The position numbers and the translations under genes are program-made. A stretch of DNA of 64,000 nucleotides. Origin: Egibacteraceae bacterium (lineage in GTDB: Bacteria > Actinomycetota > Nitriliruptoria > Euzebyales > Egibacteraceae). Position 1 is the stretch's first letter. The number at the start of each line of letters is the position of its first letter. The stretch covers positions 38,429 to 102,428 of the forward strand of contig JAUJMS010000009.1 in NCBI GenBank assembly GCA_030446745.1, in the 5' to 3' direction. The notes under the pieces were generated by a model. It did no database searches. It saw nothing but the letters and a program-made list of their open reading frames with translations, and had not been told where the DNA came from. Below, piece by piece: positions 28,644 to 36,514 of this stretch.

Positions 28644-29309
28644 CTAGGCGCCGCCCTCGCCGCCGGAAGGACGCAGGCAGCCATTCGCGACGGGCGCACC
28701 GGTGACCGGGTCGACGGTCGCCCCCGCGCCGCGCTGGTCGCGCAACGTCGCCTTCCACGTCGGCGGCATCGTCCACGCACTGCCGTCCCAGGTCACCGGC
28801 GCCCCCGTGGCGTACAGGACGTCGCGCACCGGTGCCGTGACGCCGCACTCAGCGAGCGCCTCACCGGCGGCGCTCGCTAGCGCGCCAGGGTTGCGCACGC
28901 GCCCGGGTAGGCGCGGCAGCGACGCGACGCCAGCCTCGGTCACCGGGCGCAAGCCGAGTGTCGCCAGCGTCGGGCGCTGCTGCGCGACGCCGTCACCGCT
29001 GGCGCGCAGCGACAGGAACCGGTCGGCGTCCGCGGCGACGTACAGCGCCCGCGCCTCGCGCCAGCGGCCGTCGGCGCCGAGCTTCACGGCGACCTCGGCC
29101 AGCCGCGGCTCGTCCTGCCACTCGATCGCCGCGGCATCGGTGCGGTCGAGCAGCGCCGCCAGCGCCTGCGGCATCCCGGCCACCGGCGCACCGCGGCGGG
29201 GCGACGCCACGACCGTCGGTGTGGGGTCCGCGGCCTCGTCGGGCGGACCGCCGAACGGCTGGCACGCCGCGACCGCGAGCGCGAGCAGCGCTCCCACCGC
29301 ACGCCTCAC
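28644..29309 (-). CDS. Unknown lipoprotein
   Basis: 221 residues starting at GTG 29309, with a signal peptide and lipobox 'LALAVAACQP' (Cys at 16). The mature part has a Pro-rich linker, a helical segment ('ALAALLDRTDAAAIEWQDEP') and a Cys-containing C-terminal half ('ALAECGVTAPVRDVLYATGA'). No family recognised. It follows the histidine kinase gene after 28 bp on the same strand, so it is probably the third gene of a regulator-kinase-lipoprotein operon. Confidence 0.65.
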   Translation of the reverse strand: MRRAVGALLALAVAACQPFGGPPDEAADPTPTVVASPRRGAPVAGMPQALAALLDRTDAAAIEWQDEPRLAEVAVKLGADGRWREARALYVAADADRFLSLRASGDGVAQQRPTLATLGLRPVTEAGVASLPRLPGRVRNPGALASAAGEALAECGVTAPVRDVLYATGAPVTWDGSAWTMPPTWKATLRDQRGAGATVDPVTGAPVANGCLRPSGGEGGA

Positions 29310-29337
29310 GCCGCCGCTCCCCCACGCCCCCGTTGCG

Positions 29338-30636
29338 TCATGCCGTCACCGCCGCGGGCAGCAGCAAGGACACGACCGCTCCGCGCTCGGGACGCTCGAC
29401 GAGCAGGCGCCCACCTTCCGCCTCGACCAGCGACCGCGCCAACGGCAGGCCGCGACCGCCGGCGCTCGGCGCGGGCGCCGGCGCGTCGTCCGGCGGGAAG
29501 CCGGGCCCCTCGTCCGCCACGGCGAGGCGGACCCCCGGACCCGGGACCGGATGCACCGACACGGTGATGGTGCCGGCACCGTGCTCCAACGCGTTGTCGA
29601 GCAGCACCTGCAGGCACTGGCCCAGCGCGGCGGCCCGCGCACGCACCGGGGCGGCAGGTGCCGCGTCGAGCAGCACGCGACGGCCCTGTGACCGGGCGAG
29701 GGACTGCCAGGCGTCCAACCGCGCGGCCGCCAGGCGGCCGAGGTCGACGAGCTCCTCGCCGCGCGGTGGCTCGGCCAGCGTCAGCAACTCGTCGATCGTC
29801 GCCTCGAGCCGGTCGGTCTCGGCCATCGCCGCCGCCACGAGCGGCGGGTCCGCGCCGGCGACCTCGAGAGCTTCGAGGTCCAGACGCAACGCGGTCAGCG
29901 GCGTCCGCAGCTGGTGCGAGGCGTCCGCGCCGAACGAGCGGCTACGTTCCAGCATCGCGCCGAGCCGCGCCGCCGTCGTGTCGAGCGCCGCGGCGACCTC
30001 GTCGGCTTCCGGCAGCCCGCTGCGCGGCGCGCGGGCGGAGAAGTCACCGTCGCCCAGCCGGCGCGCCGAGCCGGCGAGTTCCTCGAGCGGCGACGCGAGG
30101 CGCCGGCCCTGCCACAACGCCAGCAGCGCCGCCGCCCCGAGCGCACTGACGGCCAGCCCGGCGATCGCCAGCCACGCCTGGCGCACCTGGCGGTCCAGCG
30201 CCGCGTCGGAGTCGGCGACGCGAAGGATGAGCCCCGCCCCACCCACAGCGACCGGCATCGCGACCGCAAGCGTCGTGGGCCCCCGGTGCGCGGCCGCCGA
30301 GAGCCGGCTGCGCGACAGCTCGACGTCAGGGGTCAGCGCCGTCGCGCCGGGGGGCGCCGGTTGCGCGCCGGTGTCGACGACGACCCGCCCCGCACGGTCG
30401 AGCAGCGTGTAGCGCCTGCCCCCGCGCTCGGCAAGAAACTCGAGGATCGCAGCCGTCGCCGCCGGCGACGACGCCTCCTGGGCGAGCACCGCCTCGGTCT
30501 GCTCGACCTCGGCCTGCAACACGTCGAGCGCGCTACGCGTCAGCGATGCCCGCACCGCCACGGCCAGCGGCAGGCCGAGCAGCACCAGCGCCACACCGAC
30601 CGCGGCGAGGGTCGACCCGAGCAGCCGTCGCCGCAC
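29338..30636 (-). CDS. Sensor histidine kinase (MprB/BaeS-like)
   Basis: 432 residues: N-terminal helix (~10-30), extracytoplasmic loop (~31-150), second helix (~153-175), HAMP ('LEELAGSARRLGDGDFSARA'), HisKA with 'GADASHQLRTPLTALRLDLE', and HATPase with 'LDNALEHGAGTITVSV', 'VADEGPGFPPDD' and 'GRGLPLARSLVEAEGGRLLV'. GTG start at 30636, three bases after the stop of the response regulator gene upstream, so the two are co-expressed. It probably phosphorylates that regulator. Confidence 0.9.
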   Translation of the reverse strand: MRRRLLGSTLAAVGVALVLLGLPLAVAVRASLTRSALDVLQAEVEQTEAVLAQEASSPAATAAILEFLAERGGRRYTLLDRAGRVVVDTGAQPAPPGATALTPDVELSRSRLSAAAHRGPTTLAVAMPVAVGGAGLILRVADSDAALDRQVRQAWLAIAGLAVSALGAAALLALWQGRRLASPLEELAGSARRLGDGDFSARAPRSGLPEADEVAAALDTTAARLGAMLERSRSFGADASHQLRTPLTALRLDLEALEVAGADPPLVAAAMAETDRLEATIDELLTLAEPPRGEELVDLGRLAAARLDAWQSLARSQGRRVLLDAAPAAPVRARAAALGQCLQVLLDNALEHGAGTITVSVHPVPGPGVRLAVADEGPGFPPDDAPAPAPSAGGRGLPLARSLVEAEGGRLLVERPERGAVVSLLLPAAVTA

Positions 30637-30639
30637 CCG

Positions 30640-31368
30640 TCACGCCCCGGGGGGCGACGGCTCGAAGCGGAAGCCGACGCCGCGCACCGTCGTGACGTAG
30701 CGCGGGTCGGCCGCGTCGTCACGCAGCTTGCGCCGCAGCCACGACACGTGCATGTCGAGCGTCTTGGTCGAGCCGAACCAGTTGGTGTCCCACACCTCGG
30801 TCATGATGCGCTCGCGGTCCACGACCGTGCCGGCCTCGGCGACGAGCAGCCGCAGCAGGTCGAACTCCTTGGGCGACAGCTCCAGCTCCTCGTCGCCGCG
30901 CCACGCCCGCCGCGCATCGACGTCGACGCGCACGTCCTGAGCGGTGACGGTGCGGTGAGCCCGCGCCCCGGCGGCCGGCGGATCGGTCGCGGCGGCGCGG
31001 CGCAGCAGGGCGCGCAGGCGCGCGAGCAGCTCCGCCAGGCGGAACGGCTTGGTGACGTAGTCGTCGGCGCCGGCGTCGAGGCCGACGACGACGTCGGCCT
31101 CGGAGGTGCGAGCGGTCAGCATGAGCACCGGCGTGCCGGGGGCGGTCGCGCGCAGCCGGCGGCACACCTCGACGCCGTCGACGTCCGGCAGGCCGAGGTC
31201 GAGCACCACCGCGCCGACCCCTTCGGCCGCGCGTGCCAGCGCGTCGGCGCCCGTCGCGACGCGCACGACGTCGTGGCCGTCGCTGCGCAGGGCGGCGGCC
31301 AGCGGCGTCGCGATGCCGTCGTCGTCCTCGACGAGCAGGACGGGCAGCGCCGGCGTGGTCGTGGTCAC
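30640..31368 (-). CDS. OmpR/PhoB-family response regulator
   Basis: 242 residues from GTG 31368; the track start at 31482 adds unlikely sequence. Receiver: 'VLLVEDDDGIATPLAAALRS', phospho-acceptor Asp in 'VVLDLGLPDVDGVEV', Thr in 'LMLTART' and Lys in 'YVTKPFRLAELL'. C-terminal winged helix: 'LELSPKEFDLLRLLVAEAGT' to 'TVRGVGFRFEP'. It is divergent from the HtrA protease gene with a 134-bp gap, a layout like mycobacterial MprAB-PepD, so control of that protease is plausible. Confidence 0.92.
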   Translation of the reverse strand: MTTTTPALPVLLVEDDDGIATPLAAALRSDGHDVVRVATGADALARAAEGVGAVVLDLGLPDVDGVEVCRRLRATAPGTPVLMLTARTSEADVVVGLDAGADDYVTKPFRLAELLARLRALLRRAAATDPPAAGARAHRTVTAQDVRVDVDARRAWRGDEELELSPKEFDLLRLLVAEAGTVVDRERIMTEVWDTNWFGSTKTLDMHVSWLRRKLRDDAADPRYVTTVRGVGFRFEPSPPGA

Positions 31369-31502
31369 GGCGTGTTCCTGCCCGCGGAGGCGCGGCGGCG
31401 CACCGGCTTTGGGCAGATCTTTGCCCCACGGCGACCGGAGCTTGGTACAGCGCCTCCTAGCGTGGCCGTCGAGCTGTTCCATACGTTGCGAAGGAGACTG
31501 CG

Positions 31503-32735
31503 ATGCCCACGCTGCACCCCACGGTCAACCCGGACGTCGACGCCAGGCCCGCGACGGACCCGACCGGCGGCGCCGTCACGGGCCTGGGTTCCTCCCTCCC
31601 CCCGCCGGCGGCACCGGCTGTTGAGGCGCCCGCCGCTGCCCGCGCCGACTGGAAGGCCGCCGCCGTCGCGGCCGTCGTCGCCGCGGTCGTGGCCGCCGGC
31701 GTCAGCGCGCCGCTCGCCGGGCTGATGGTCGAGCAGGCCGAGCGTGCCCGCCCCGCCGCGACGGCTGACGCCGCCCCGCAGAACACGGCCGCTGCGCCGG
31801 CGACCGCGGCCGGCGCCACGGTCGTCGACGTCGCGGAGGTCGCCGCCGCGGTGTCCCCGTCGGTCGCACGCATCGACGTCACCGGCAACGGCGGCCAAGG
31901 CTCTGGGTCTGGGTTCGTGCTGCGGGCGGACGGTCACATCCTCACCAACGCCCACGTCGTCGAGGGCGCCGAACAGATCCGCGTGACGCTGCCCGACGGC
32001 GAGTCGCGCCCCGCGGAGCTGGTCGGCGCCGACGCGTTCAGCGACCTCGCCGTCGTGCGGGTCACGGGCGCCACGGACCTTCCGGTGCCGTCCTTCGCGA
32101 CCGGTACGCCGCGCGTCGGCGAGGTCGCGGTCGCGATCGGCTCGCCGTTCGGGCTGCAGGGGTCGGTCACCGCCGGCGTGGTCAGCGCGCTCAACCGCAG
32201 CCTGCCGAACCCCGACGCCCCGCTGGTCGACCTGATCCAGACCGATGCGGCCATCAACCCCGGCAACTCCGGTGGCGCGCTGGTCAACAGCCGCGGCGAG
32301 GTCATCGGCGTGAACACGGCGATCATCTCGCGCGGCGGCGCAAACGACGGGATCGGGTTCGCGATCCCGATCGCCTCGGCGCTGCCGATCGCCGAGCAGC
32401 TCGTCGAGAAGGGTTTCGTCGAGCACGCGCAGCTCGGCATCCAGGGCCAGAACGTCGACCCGACCGTCGCCGAGCTCTACGGCCTCGGCGTCCGCGAGGG
32501 TGCCCTCGTCGTGGCCGTCGCGCCCGACAGCGCCGCCGCGGAGGCCGGCCTGCAGCGCGGCGACATCATCACGGCCATCGACGGCAAGCCGGTCACGTCG
32601 ATGGGCGAGCTGGCGGGGCGCATCCGCTCCTACGCGCCGGGTGACGCCGTGTCGCTGGACATCGTGCGCGGCGGCGAGGAACAGTCCCTCGACGTCACGC
32701 TCGACTCGGCACCCGCGGCCCGTCCGCAGGGCTGA
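31503..32735 (+). CDS. HtrA/DegP-type serine protease
   Basis: 410 residues. A cytoplasmic ~50-residue Pro/Ala-rich N terminus, one membrane helix ('AAAVAAVVAAVVAAGVSAPL'), a linker, a trypsin-like domain and one PDZ domain. The triad is visible: His in 'GHILTNAHVVEGAE', Asp in 'DAFSDLAVVRV', Ser in 'INPGNSGGALVNS'. The PDZ covers about residues 300-400 ('GALVVAVAPDSAAAEAGLQR'). It should degrade misfolded envelope proteins outside the membrane. ATG 31503 has AAGGAG upstream. The 3' end overlaps the convergent neighbour by 41 bp. Confidence 0.92.
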   Translation: MPTLHPTVNPDVDARPATDPTGGAVTGLGSSLPPPAAPAVEAPAAARADWKAAAVAAVVAAVVAAGVSAPLAGLMVEQAERARPAATADAAPQNTAAAPATAAGATVVDVAEVAAAVSPSVARIDVTGNGGQGSGSGFVLRADGHILTNAHVVEGAEQIRVTLPDGESRPAELVGADAFSDLAVVRVTGATDLPVPSFATGTPRVGEVAVAIGSPFGLQGSVTAGVVSALNRSLPNPDAPLVDLIQTDAAINPGNSGGALVNSRGEVIGVNTAIISRGGANDGIGFAIPIASALPIAEQLVEKGFVEHAQLGIQGQNVDPTVAELYGLGVREGALVVAVAPDSAAAEAGLQRGDIITAIDGKPVTSMGELAGRIRSYAPGDAVSLDIVRGGEEQSLDVTLDSAPAARPQG

Positions 32736-33180
32736 CCTCCGGCGTCGCGCCAGGCTCCGCTGCGACGGGGCGCAGCTCGACCGGGGCCGGCTCGGCCGGT
32801 TCGCCGGCGCGGGCGAGCGCGCCGCGCAGGAGGCGGCGCAGCGCCCCATCGCCGCTGCGGCCTTCCTGCGCCGCCGCCTCGTCCCACGCGACGATGAGGC
32901 GGTTGAGGTCGCGGCTGGACAGCTCCGGCAGCAGCTCGAGGACGCGCAGGTCGAGTGTGAGATCGCTGTCGGTCGGCGCGTCGCCGCTCAGCGACCGGAC
33001 GACGTTGGCGACCAGACACCCACCCGAGTCGGTCGCCCACGAGCCGGCGACCAGCGGCAGGTCCTCACGGTCGGCGACCTGTGCGAGCGCCCGGCGGGCC
33101 GAGGCAGGAAGCTGCGCGATCGCGTTGCCGAGCCGCTCCTCGGGACCGGTCTCGCTGAACAGCCGAACCGTCTTGCGCAT
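32695..33180 (-). CDS. Unknown small cytoplasmic protein
   Basis: 161 residues from ATG 33180 (track start 33291 is less likely). Helical: 'GNAIAQLPASARRALAQVAD', 'WATDSGGCLVANVVRSL' and 'LSSRDLNRLIVAWDEAAAQE', ending in a disordered Ala/Pro/Glu tail that overlaps the end of the htrA gene on the other strand. There is no signal peptide or membrane segment. I do not recognise the family. Confidence 0.6.
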   Translation of the reverse strand: MRKTVRLFSETGPEERLGNAIAQLPASARRALAQVADREDLPLVAGSWATDSGGCLVANVVRSLSGDAPTDSDLTLDLRVLELLPELSSRDLNRLIVAWDEAAAQEGRSGDGALRRLLRGALARAGEPAEPAPVELRPVAAEPGATPEVSPADGPRVPSRA

Positions 33181-33284
33181 CGGGGGACCTCCCAGCCGCA
33201 TGCCGCACTGCTGGCACGAGGGTACCCAGCCGGGGCGGGTGGCGCCGCCGCTCACCACCGCAGCAAGGCGGGTGGCGCCGCCGG

Positions 33285-34040
33285 TCACCACAGCAGCCGG
33301 CCCTCCATGCCGCCGGCGACGGTCACGACCTCACCGGTGACGTGGCCGGCGGCCAGCGACGACGACAGCCACACGATCGCCCGCGCGACGTCGTCGGCGG
33401 TGGCGACCTTGCGCAGCGGCATCGTCGCGGTCACCCGCGCGACGGTGTCCTCGTCGAGGTCGCGGGCGGTCATCGGCGAGACCGTCCAGCCAGGGGCGAC
33501 GACGTTGACGCGGGCCGGAGGCGCGCTGCGCACGACCTCGTTCTTCAGCGACCGCAGCAGCCCCGTCGCGATGGCGCCCTTCGCCGCCGCGTAGTCGGCG
33601 TGGCCCGCCTCACCAAAGACGCCGGCGGTCGAGCCGACCATCACCAGCGACCCGCCCCCGGCCGCCGCGACGTGCCGCAGGTACGCCCGCGCGGTGAGGA
33701 ACGTCGCGGTGAGGTTTGCGTCGACGGTGGCGCGCCAGCGCTCCAGCGCGAGTTCGGCAACGGGCGTTTCCTCGCGCGGCCACACGCCCGCGTTCGCGAC
33801 ACAGGCGTCGAGCCGCCCCAGCGCGGCGACCGCTGCGGGCACGGCCGACACGTCGCGCAGGTCGGCCTGCAGCGCGACGCCGCCCAGCGCCGCGGCGAGC
33901 GCCTCGGCCTCGTCGCGCCGGGCGTGGTAGTGGACCGCGACGCGGGCACCCTCGGCGGCGAACGCGCGCGCCGTCGCCGACCCGATGCCGCCCGACGCCC
34001 CGGTGACGAGCACGCCGGCGCCGTCCAGTCCCAAGTCCAT
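33285..34040 (-). CDS. Short-chain dehydrogenase/reductase (FabG-like)
   Basis: 251 residues from ATG 34040. Classical SDR: cofactor loop 'VLVTGASGGIGSATARAFAA', 'ACVANAGVWPREE' (NAG motif), catalytic Ser in 'GGSLVMVGSTAGVFGEAGHA', Tyr and Lys in 'DYAAAKGAIA', and 'VNVVAPGWTVSPMTARDLDE'. The C-terminal 'GEVVTVAGGMEGRLLW' is the common SDR end. The basic residue after the Gly-rich loop suggests NADPH. Substrate unknown; the neighbours give no clear clue. Confidence 0.88.
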   Translation of the reverse strand: MDLGLDGAGVLVTGASGGIGSATARAFAAEGARVAVHYHARRDEAEALAAALGGVALQADLRDVSAVPAAVAALGRLDACVANAGVWPREETPVAELALERWRATVDANLTATFLTARAYLRHVAAAGGGSLVMVGSTAGVFGEAGHADYAAAKGAIATGLLRSLKNEVVRSAPPARVNVVAPGWTVSPMTARDLDEDTVARVTATMPLRKVATADDVARAIVWLSSSLAAGHVTGEVVTVAGGMEGRLLW

Positions 34041-34123
34041 GCGCCGCAGAATGCCAGCGGTGTCGGCACATCGTCGGCGCCGCCCGCGGGTAGGAGTCGC
34101 GCCCGACCGAGAGGAGGCGCCCC

Positions 34124-34360
34124 GTGCAGGTGCGCATCGAGTACTGCAACGTCTGAGGCTACGTGGACCAGGCCGCCGGTCTGGCGGCCGAGCTGCTCCG
34201 CGAGCACGGCTACGACATCGACGAGCTGACCCTGGTCCCGTCCGGCGGCGGGGTCTTCGAGGTCGACGTCGACGGCGAGCGGATCTACTCGAAGCGCGCG
34301 ACGGGGCGCCACGCCGAGCCGGGCGAGGTCCTGACCGCACTGCGGGCACGGCTCCCCTGA
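34124..34360 (+). CDS. SelT/SelW/SelH (Rdx) family selenoprotein, in-frame UGA
   Basis: 78 residues if TGA at 34154-34156 is read as selenocysteine. GTG 34124 is preceded by GAGGAGG. The N terminus reads V-Q-V-R-I-E-Y-C-N-V-U-G-Y, the strand-CxxU-helix redox motif of the Rdx family (SelW has CxxU). After the UGA the frame continues with 'VDQAAGLAAELLREHGYDID', 'VPSGGGVFEVDVDGERIYSK' and 'GEVLTALRARLP', matching the conserved family end. A SECIS-like hairpin follows the UGA. Probably a cytoplasmic thiol/selenol redox protein. ORF callers miss it or call only the part after the UGA. Confidence 0.85.
34154..34192 (+). promoter_or_regulatory. UGA codon with bacterial SECIS hairpin
   Basis: Fifteen bases after the UGA, GGCCGCC (34171-34177) pairs perfectly with GGCGGCC (34183-34189) around a GGTCT loop. 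The apical GGUCU matches the loop recognised by SelB in the E. coli fdhF SECIS, and the distance from UGA to loop (about 21 nt) is in the normal bacterial range. It lies within coding sequence, as bacterial SECIS elements do. Confidence 0.8.
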
Positions 34361-34412
34361 CCCGGCTGGCGGCTGCGCTGTTCCGCCGGCCGGCTGCGCT
34401 ACGGTGACGGCC

Positions 34413-35108
34413 ATGCTGCCCGCGAGCCAGCGCCGCAACATCGTCTACAAGCACGGCCGGCGGCGGCGGTTGCCCGACGTCCCCGGCTTGCGCCACGAGC
34501 GGCGCTGGTGGGACGACGGGGCGGTCGTCGCGGGCGTCGACGAGGTGGGCCGCGGGGCGTGGGCGGGCCCGGTCACCTACGCCGCAGTGGTCCTGCCCAG
34601 CGACCGGCGGATGTACAAGCTGCGCGACTCGAAGGTTCTCGACGCCCAGCGCCGCAGCGAGCTCGCCGAGCGCATCCGTGACTTCGCGCTCGGCGTCGGC
34701 ATCGGGTCGGCGAGCAACGCCGAGATCGACGCCCTCGGCATGACCGCCGCGATCCTGCTGGCTGCCCGCCGCGCCGTCGACGCCCTCCCCGTACGCCCCG
34801 ACGTGTGCCTGCTCGACGGGGCGTGGGACTTCTTGGCGGGCTACGGCACCTCCAACGAGCGCATCGTCGGGGGCGACGCCCGCTCGGCGTCGATCGCCGC
34901 CGCCTCGATCGTCGCGAAGGTCTTCCGCGACGCGCGCATGACCGAGCACTGCCCCGACTTCCCCGCCTACCGCTTCTCGTCGAACAAGGGCTACCCGTCG
35001 CCGGAACACAAGGCGACGCTGGCGAGCCTCGGCCCCTGCCCGCTGCACCGCCAGACGTGGGCGCCGGTCGTGGCGGCCGCCCGGGGGGCCACAAACCACC
35101 CGGAATGA
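34413..35108 (+). CDS. rnhB: Ribonuclease HII
   Basis: Cuts the RNA strand of RNA-DNA hybrids and single ribonucleotides in DNA. 231 residues from ATG 34413, which has GGTGA upstream; GTG 34404 is the track alternative. Motif I is 'VAGVDEVGRGAWAGPVTYAA' with catalytic Asp-Glu, 'LRDSKVLDAQRR' is motif II, and 'SASIAAASIVAKVFRD' holds the later Ser/Lys/Asp. 'RFSSNKGYPSPEHKATLASL' is the usual C-terminal block. It follows the selenoprotein gene after 52 bp. Confidence 0.92.
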   Translation: MLPASQRRNIVYKHGRRRRLPDVPGLRHERRWWDDGAVVAGVDEVGRGAWAGPVTYAAVVLPSDRRMYKLRDSKVLDAQRRSELAERIRDFALGVGIGSASNAEIDALGMTAAILLAARRAVDALPVRPDVCLLDGAWDFLAGYGTSNERIVGGDARSASIAAASIVAKVFRDARMTEHCPDFPAYRFSSNKGYPSPEHKATLASLGPCPLHRQTWAPVVAAARGATNHPE

Positions 35109-35439
35109 CTATGCTGTTCGCCACCGCGCGGCCGATCACCAAGAGGCCGGTGCTTCAGGGCGCTCCGGCCGGCTCGGCCGCCTGGTGACTGCGCAGGCGG
35201 CCGGGCCTTTCGCTCATTCCCACACGTTTAGAGCCGGCACCGTGCGCCACTGGGACAACGAGATCCTGGCCTACTGCGCCACCCGCGCCTCGAACGTGCT
35301 CACCCGCTCGCGCGCTGGCACGCCGGCCAGCGATCGCGGCGCTGCGGTAGCAACGCGCGCAGCGTCGCTGCGCACCAGTACCGCTGTTGGAGTCAGCCAT
35401 GCGGCGACGGGACTGACGCCGCCGGAAAGGAGCACATCC
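35109..35439 (+). other. Intergenic region between rnhB and DUF421 gene
   Basis: 331 bp. It carries a strong hairpin (listed as a terminator) about 70 bp past rnhB. The remainder is open in the DUF421 frame but has no convincing protein features; GC appears slightly lower than in neighbours. I see no RNA gene. The ribosome-binding site AAAGGAG for the DUF421 gene lies at its end. Confidence 0.5.
35175..35210 (+). terminator. Probable terminator after rnhB
   Basis: CGGCCGCCTG pairs with CAGGCGGCCG around a 9-base loop, a perfect 10-bp GC stem, followed by GGCCTTTCG. The T-run is short, as is common in GC-rich actinobacteria. Confidence 0.6.
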
Positions 35440-35946
35440 GTGACCACGTGGTTCACATCGTCGTGGGCGACGGTCGGTTTCGTCGCCGCGAGCACCGCCG
35501 CGATCTATCTCACAACGCTTGTCGCCGTGAGGATCGCCGGGCGGCGGACGGTGTCGCAGATGTCGGCGTTTGACGTCGTCGTCACGATCGCGCTCGGGAC
35601 ACTGCTGTCGTCCACGGCCGTGTCGCCGACGCCGTCCTACGCGCACGGCGTGACCGCCCTCGTCACGTTGCTCATGCTGCAGATCGGCGTAGCAGCGATC
35701 CGTCAGCGCGTGCCGCGCCTGCGCCGGATCGTCGACTTCGCTCCTCGCGTCCTGCTACGCGACGGCCAGCCCCAGCTCGGGATGAGCCCGTTCGGTCCGC
35801 AGCTGACGCACGACGAGCTGCTCAGTCGACTGCGCCAGCGCGGCGTCCTGTCGCTGGACGACGCCGCCGTTGTGATCCTCGAGCCGAACGGCAAGGTGTC
35901 GGTCGTGCGCGCTGGCCAGGTGCCCGGAGACACATCACCGCGGTGA
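35440..35946 (+). CDS. DUF421 (YetF-like) membrane protein
   Basis: 168 residues from GTG 35440 with AAAGGAG upstream; the track's 35185 start adds 85 residues of unlikely sequence. Three N-terminal membrane helices ('VGFVAASTAAIYLTTLVAVR', 'VVTIALGTLLSST', 'VTALVTLLMLQIGVAA') bracket the family motif 'RIAGRRTVSQMSAFDVVVTI'. A cytoplasmic domain follows: 'LTHDELLSRLRQRGVLSLDD' and 'AAVVILEPNGKVSVV'. DUF421 proteins of Bacillus are linked to spore or envelope traits; the function here is unknown. Confidence 0.85.
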   Translation: MTTWFTSSWATVGFVAASTAAIYLTTLVAVRIAGRRTVSQMSAFDVVVTIALGTLLSSTAVSPTPSYAHGVTALVTLLMLQIGVAAIRQRVPRLRRIVDFAPRVLLRDGQPQLGMSPFGPQLTHDELLSRLRQRGVLSLDDAAVVILEPNGKVSVVRAGQVPGDTSPR

Positions 35947-35999
35947 CCTAGCGGCAGCGATGCGGCGGAAACGCGGCAGATGAGGACCTGACGCGTGTA

Positions 36000-36464
36000 G
36001 TGGCTGAAGATGAAGGCCAAAGCCCGCGGTCACCGGCGCCCACCGCGCATCGCCGCGCCTCCGGCTTCCTTGACGTGACTTTCCGCATCTTCCATGGCGT
36101 CGTCGTCGCCCACGGGCGCGGAAGCAGTACGTCGGAGCTGCTCCGGGACGTACGGGCGGATCCCTCGAAGCTCGTCCCGGACGCCAAACGAAAACTCCAG
36201 GCGTTCGGTCTGGCGCGTCACACCGCCATGGGGGCCAAACGAGGCGAAGGTCGCGGCGCCTTCGTCACGTCCGTTCTCGATGCGTTGGACGGCTTCTACG
36301 GCGACGTGGTCCAGAAATTGCGTCCGTGGTCGGCGAAGCCGCCGAAGCTCCGGCAGCCCGAACCCGAGCAAGTGGCTGAGCCGTCGGTTCCGAAGGACAT
36401 CCCTTCCACGTCGCTGTCCTCGCAAGACGGCGTTGACTTGCGGGACGCCGAGCGTCCGACCTAA
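36000..36464 (+). CDS. Hypothetical protein
   Basis: 154 residues from GTG 36000. A folded-looking middle ('GFLDVTFRIFHGVVVAHGRG', 'KRKLQAFGLARHTAMGAKRG', 'VTSVLDALDGFYGDVVQKLR') is flanked by a polar N terminus and a Pro/Ser-rich tail. It has no membrane helix and no family I know. Codon use is less GC-biased than that of its neighbours, which may mean recent acquisition. The start has no clear ribosome-binding site, so the true N terminus is uncertain. Confidence 0.5.
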   Translation: MAEDEGQSPRSPAPTAHRRASGFLDVTFRIFHGVVVAHGRGSSTSELLRDVRADPSKLVPDAKRKLQAFGLARHTAMGAKRGEGRGAFVTSVLDALDGFYGDVVQKLRPWSAKPPKLRQPEPEQVAEPSVPKDIPSTSLSSQDGVDLRDAERPT

Positions 36465-36514
36465 GGGACCGGCCGGCGTGGAATACGCGTCCGGCGGCTA
36501 GGGTTCGTCCCGAG

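Noticed and set aside
34163-34360. 65-aa ORF starting after the UGA
   Set aside because: It is the C-terminal part of the selenoprotein; its own start lacks a ribosome-binding site.
35109-35439. N-terminal extension of the DUF421 protein to 35185
   Set aside because: Crosses a terminator hairpin and lacks hydrophobic or conserved sequence; GTG 35440 has a strong ribosome-binding site.
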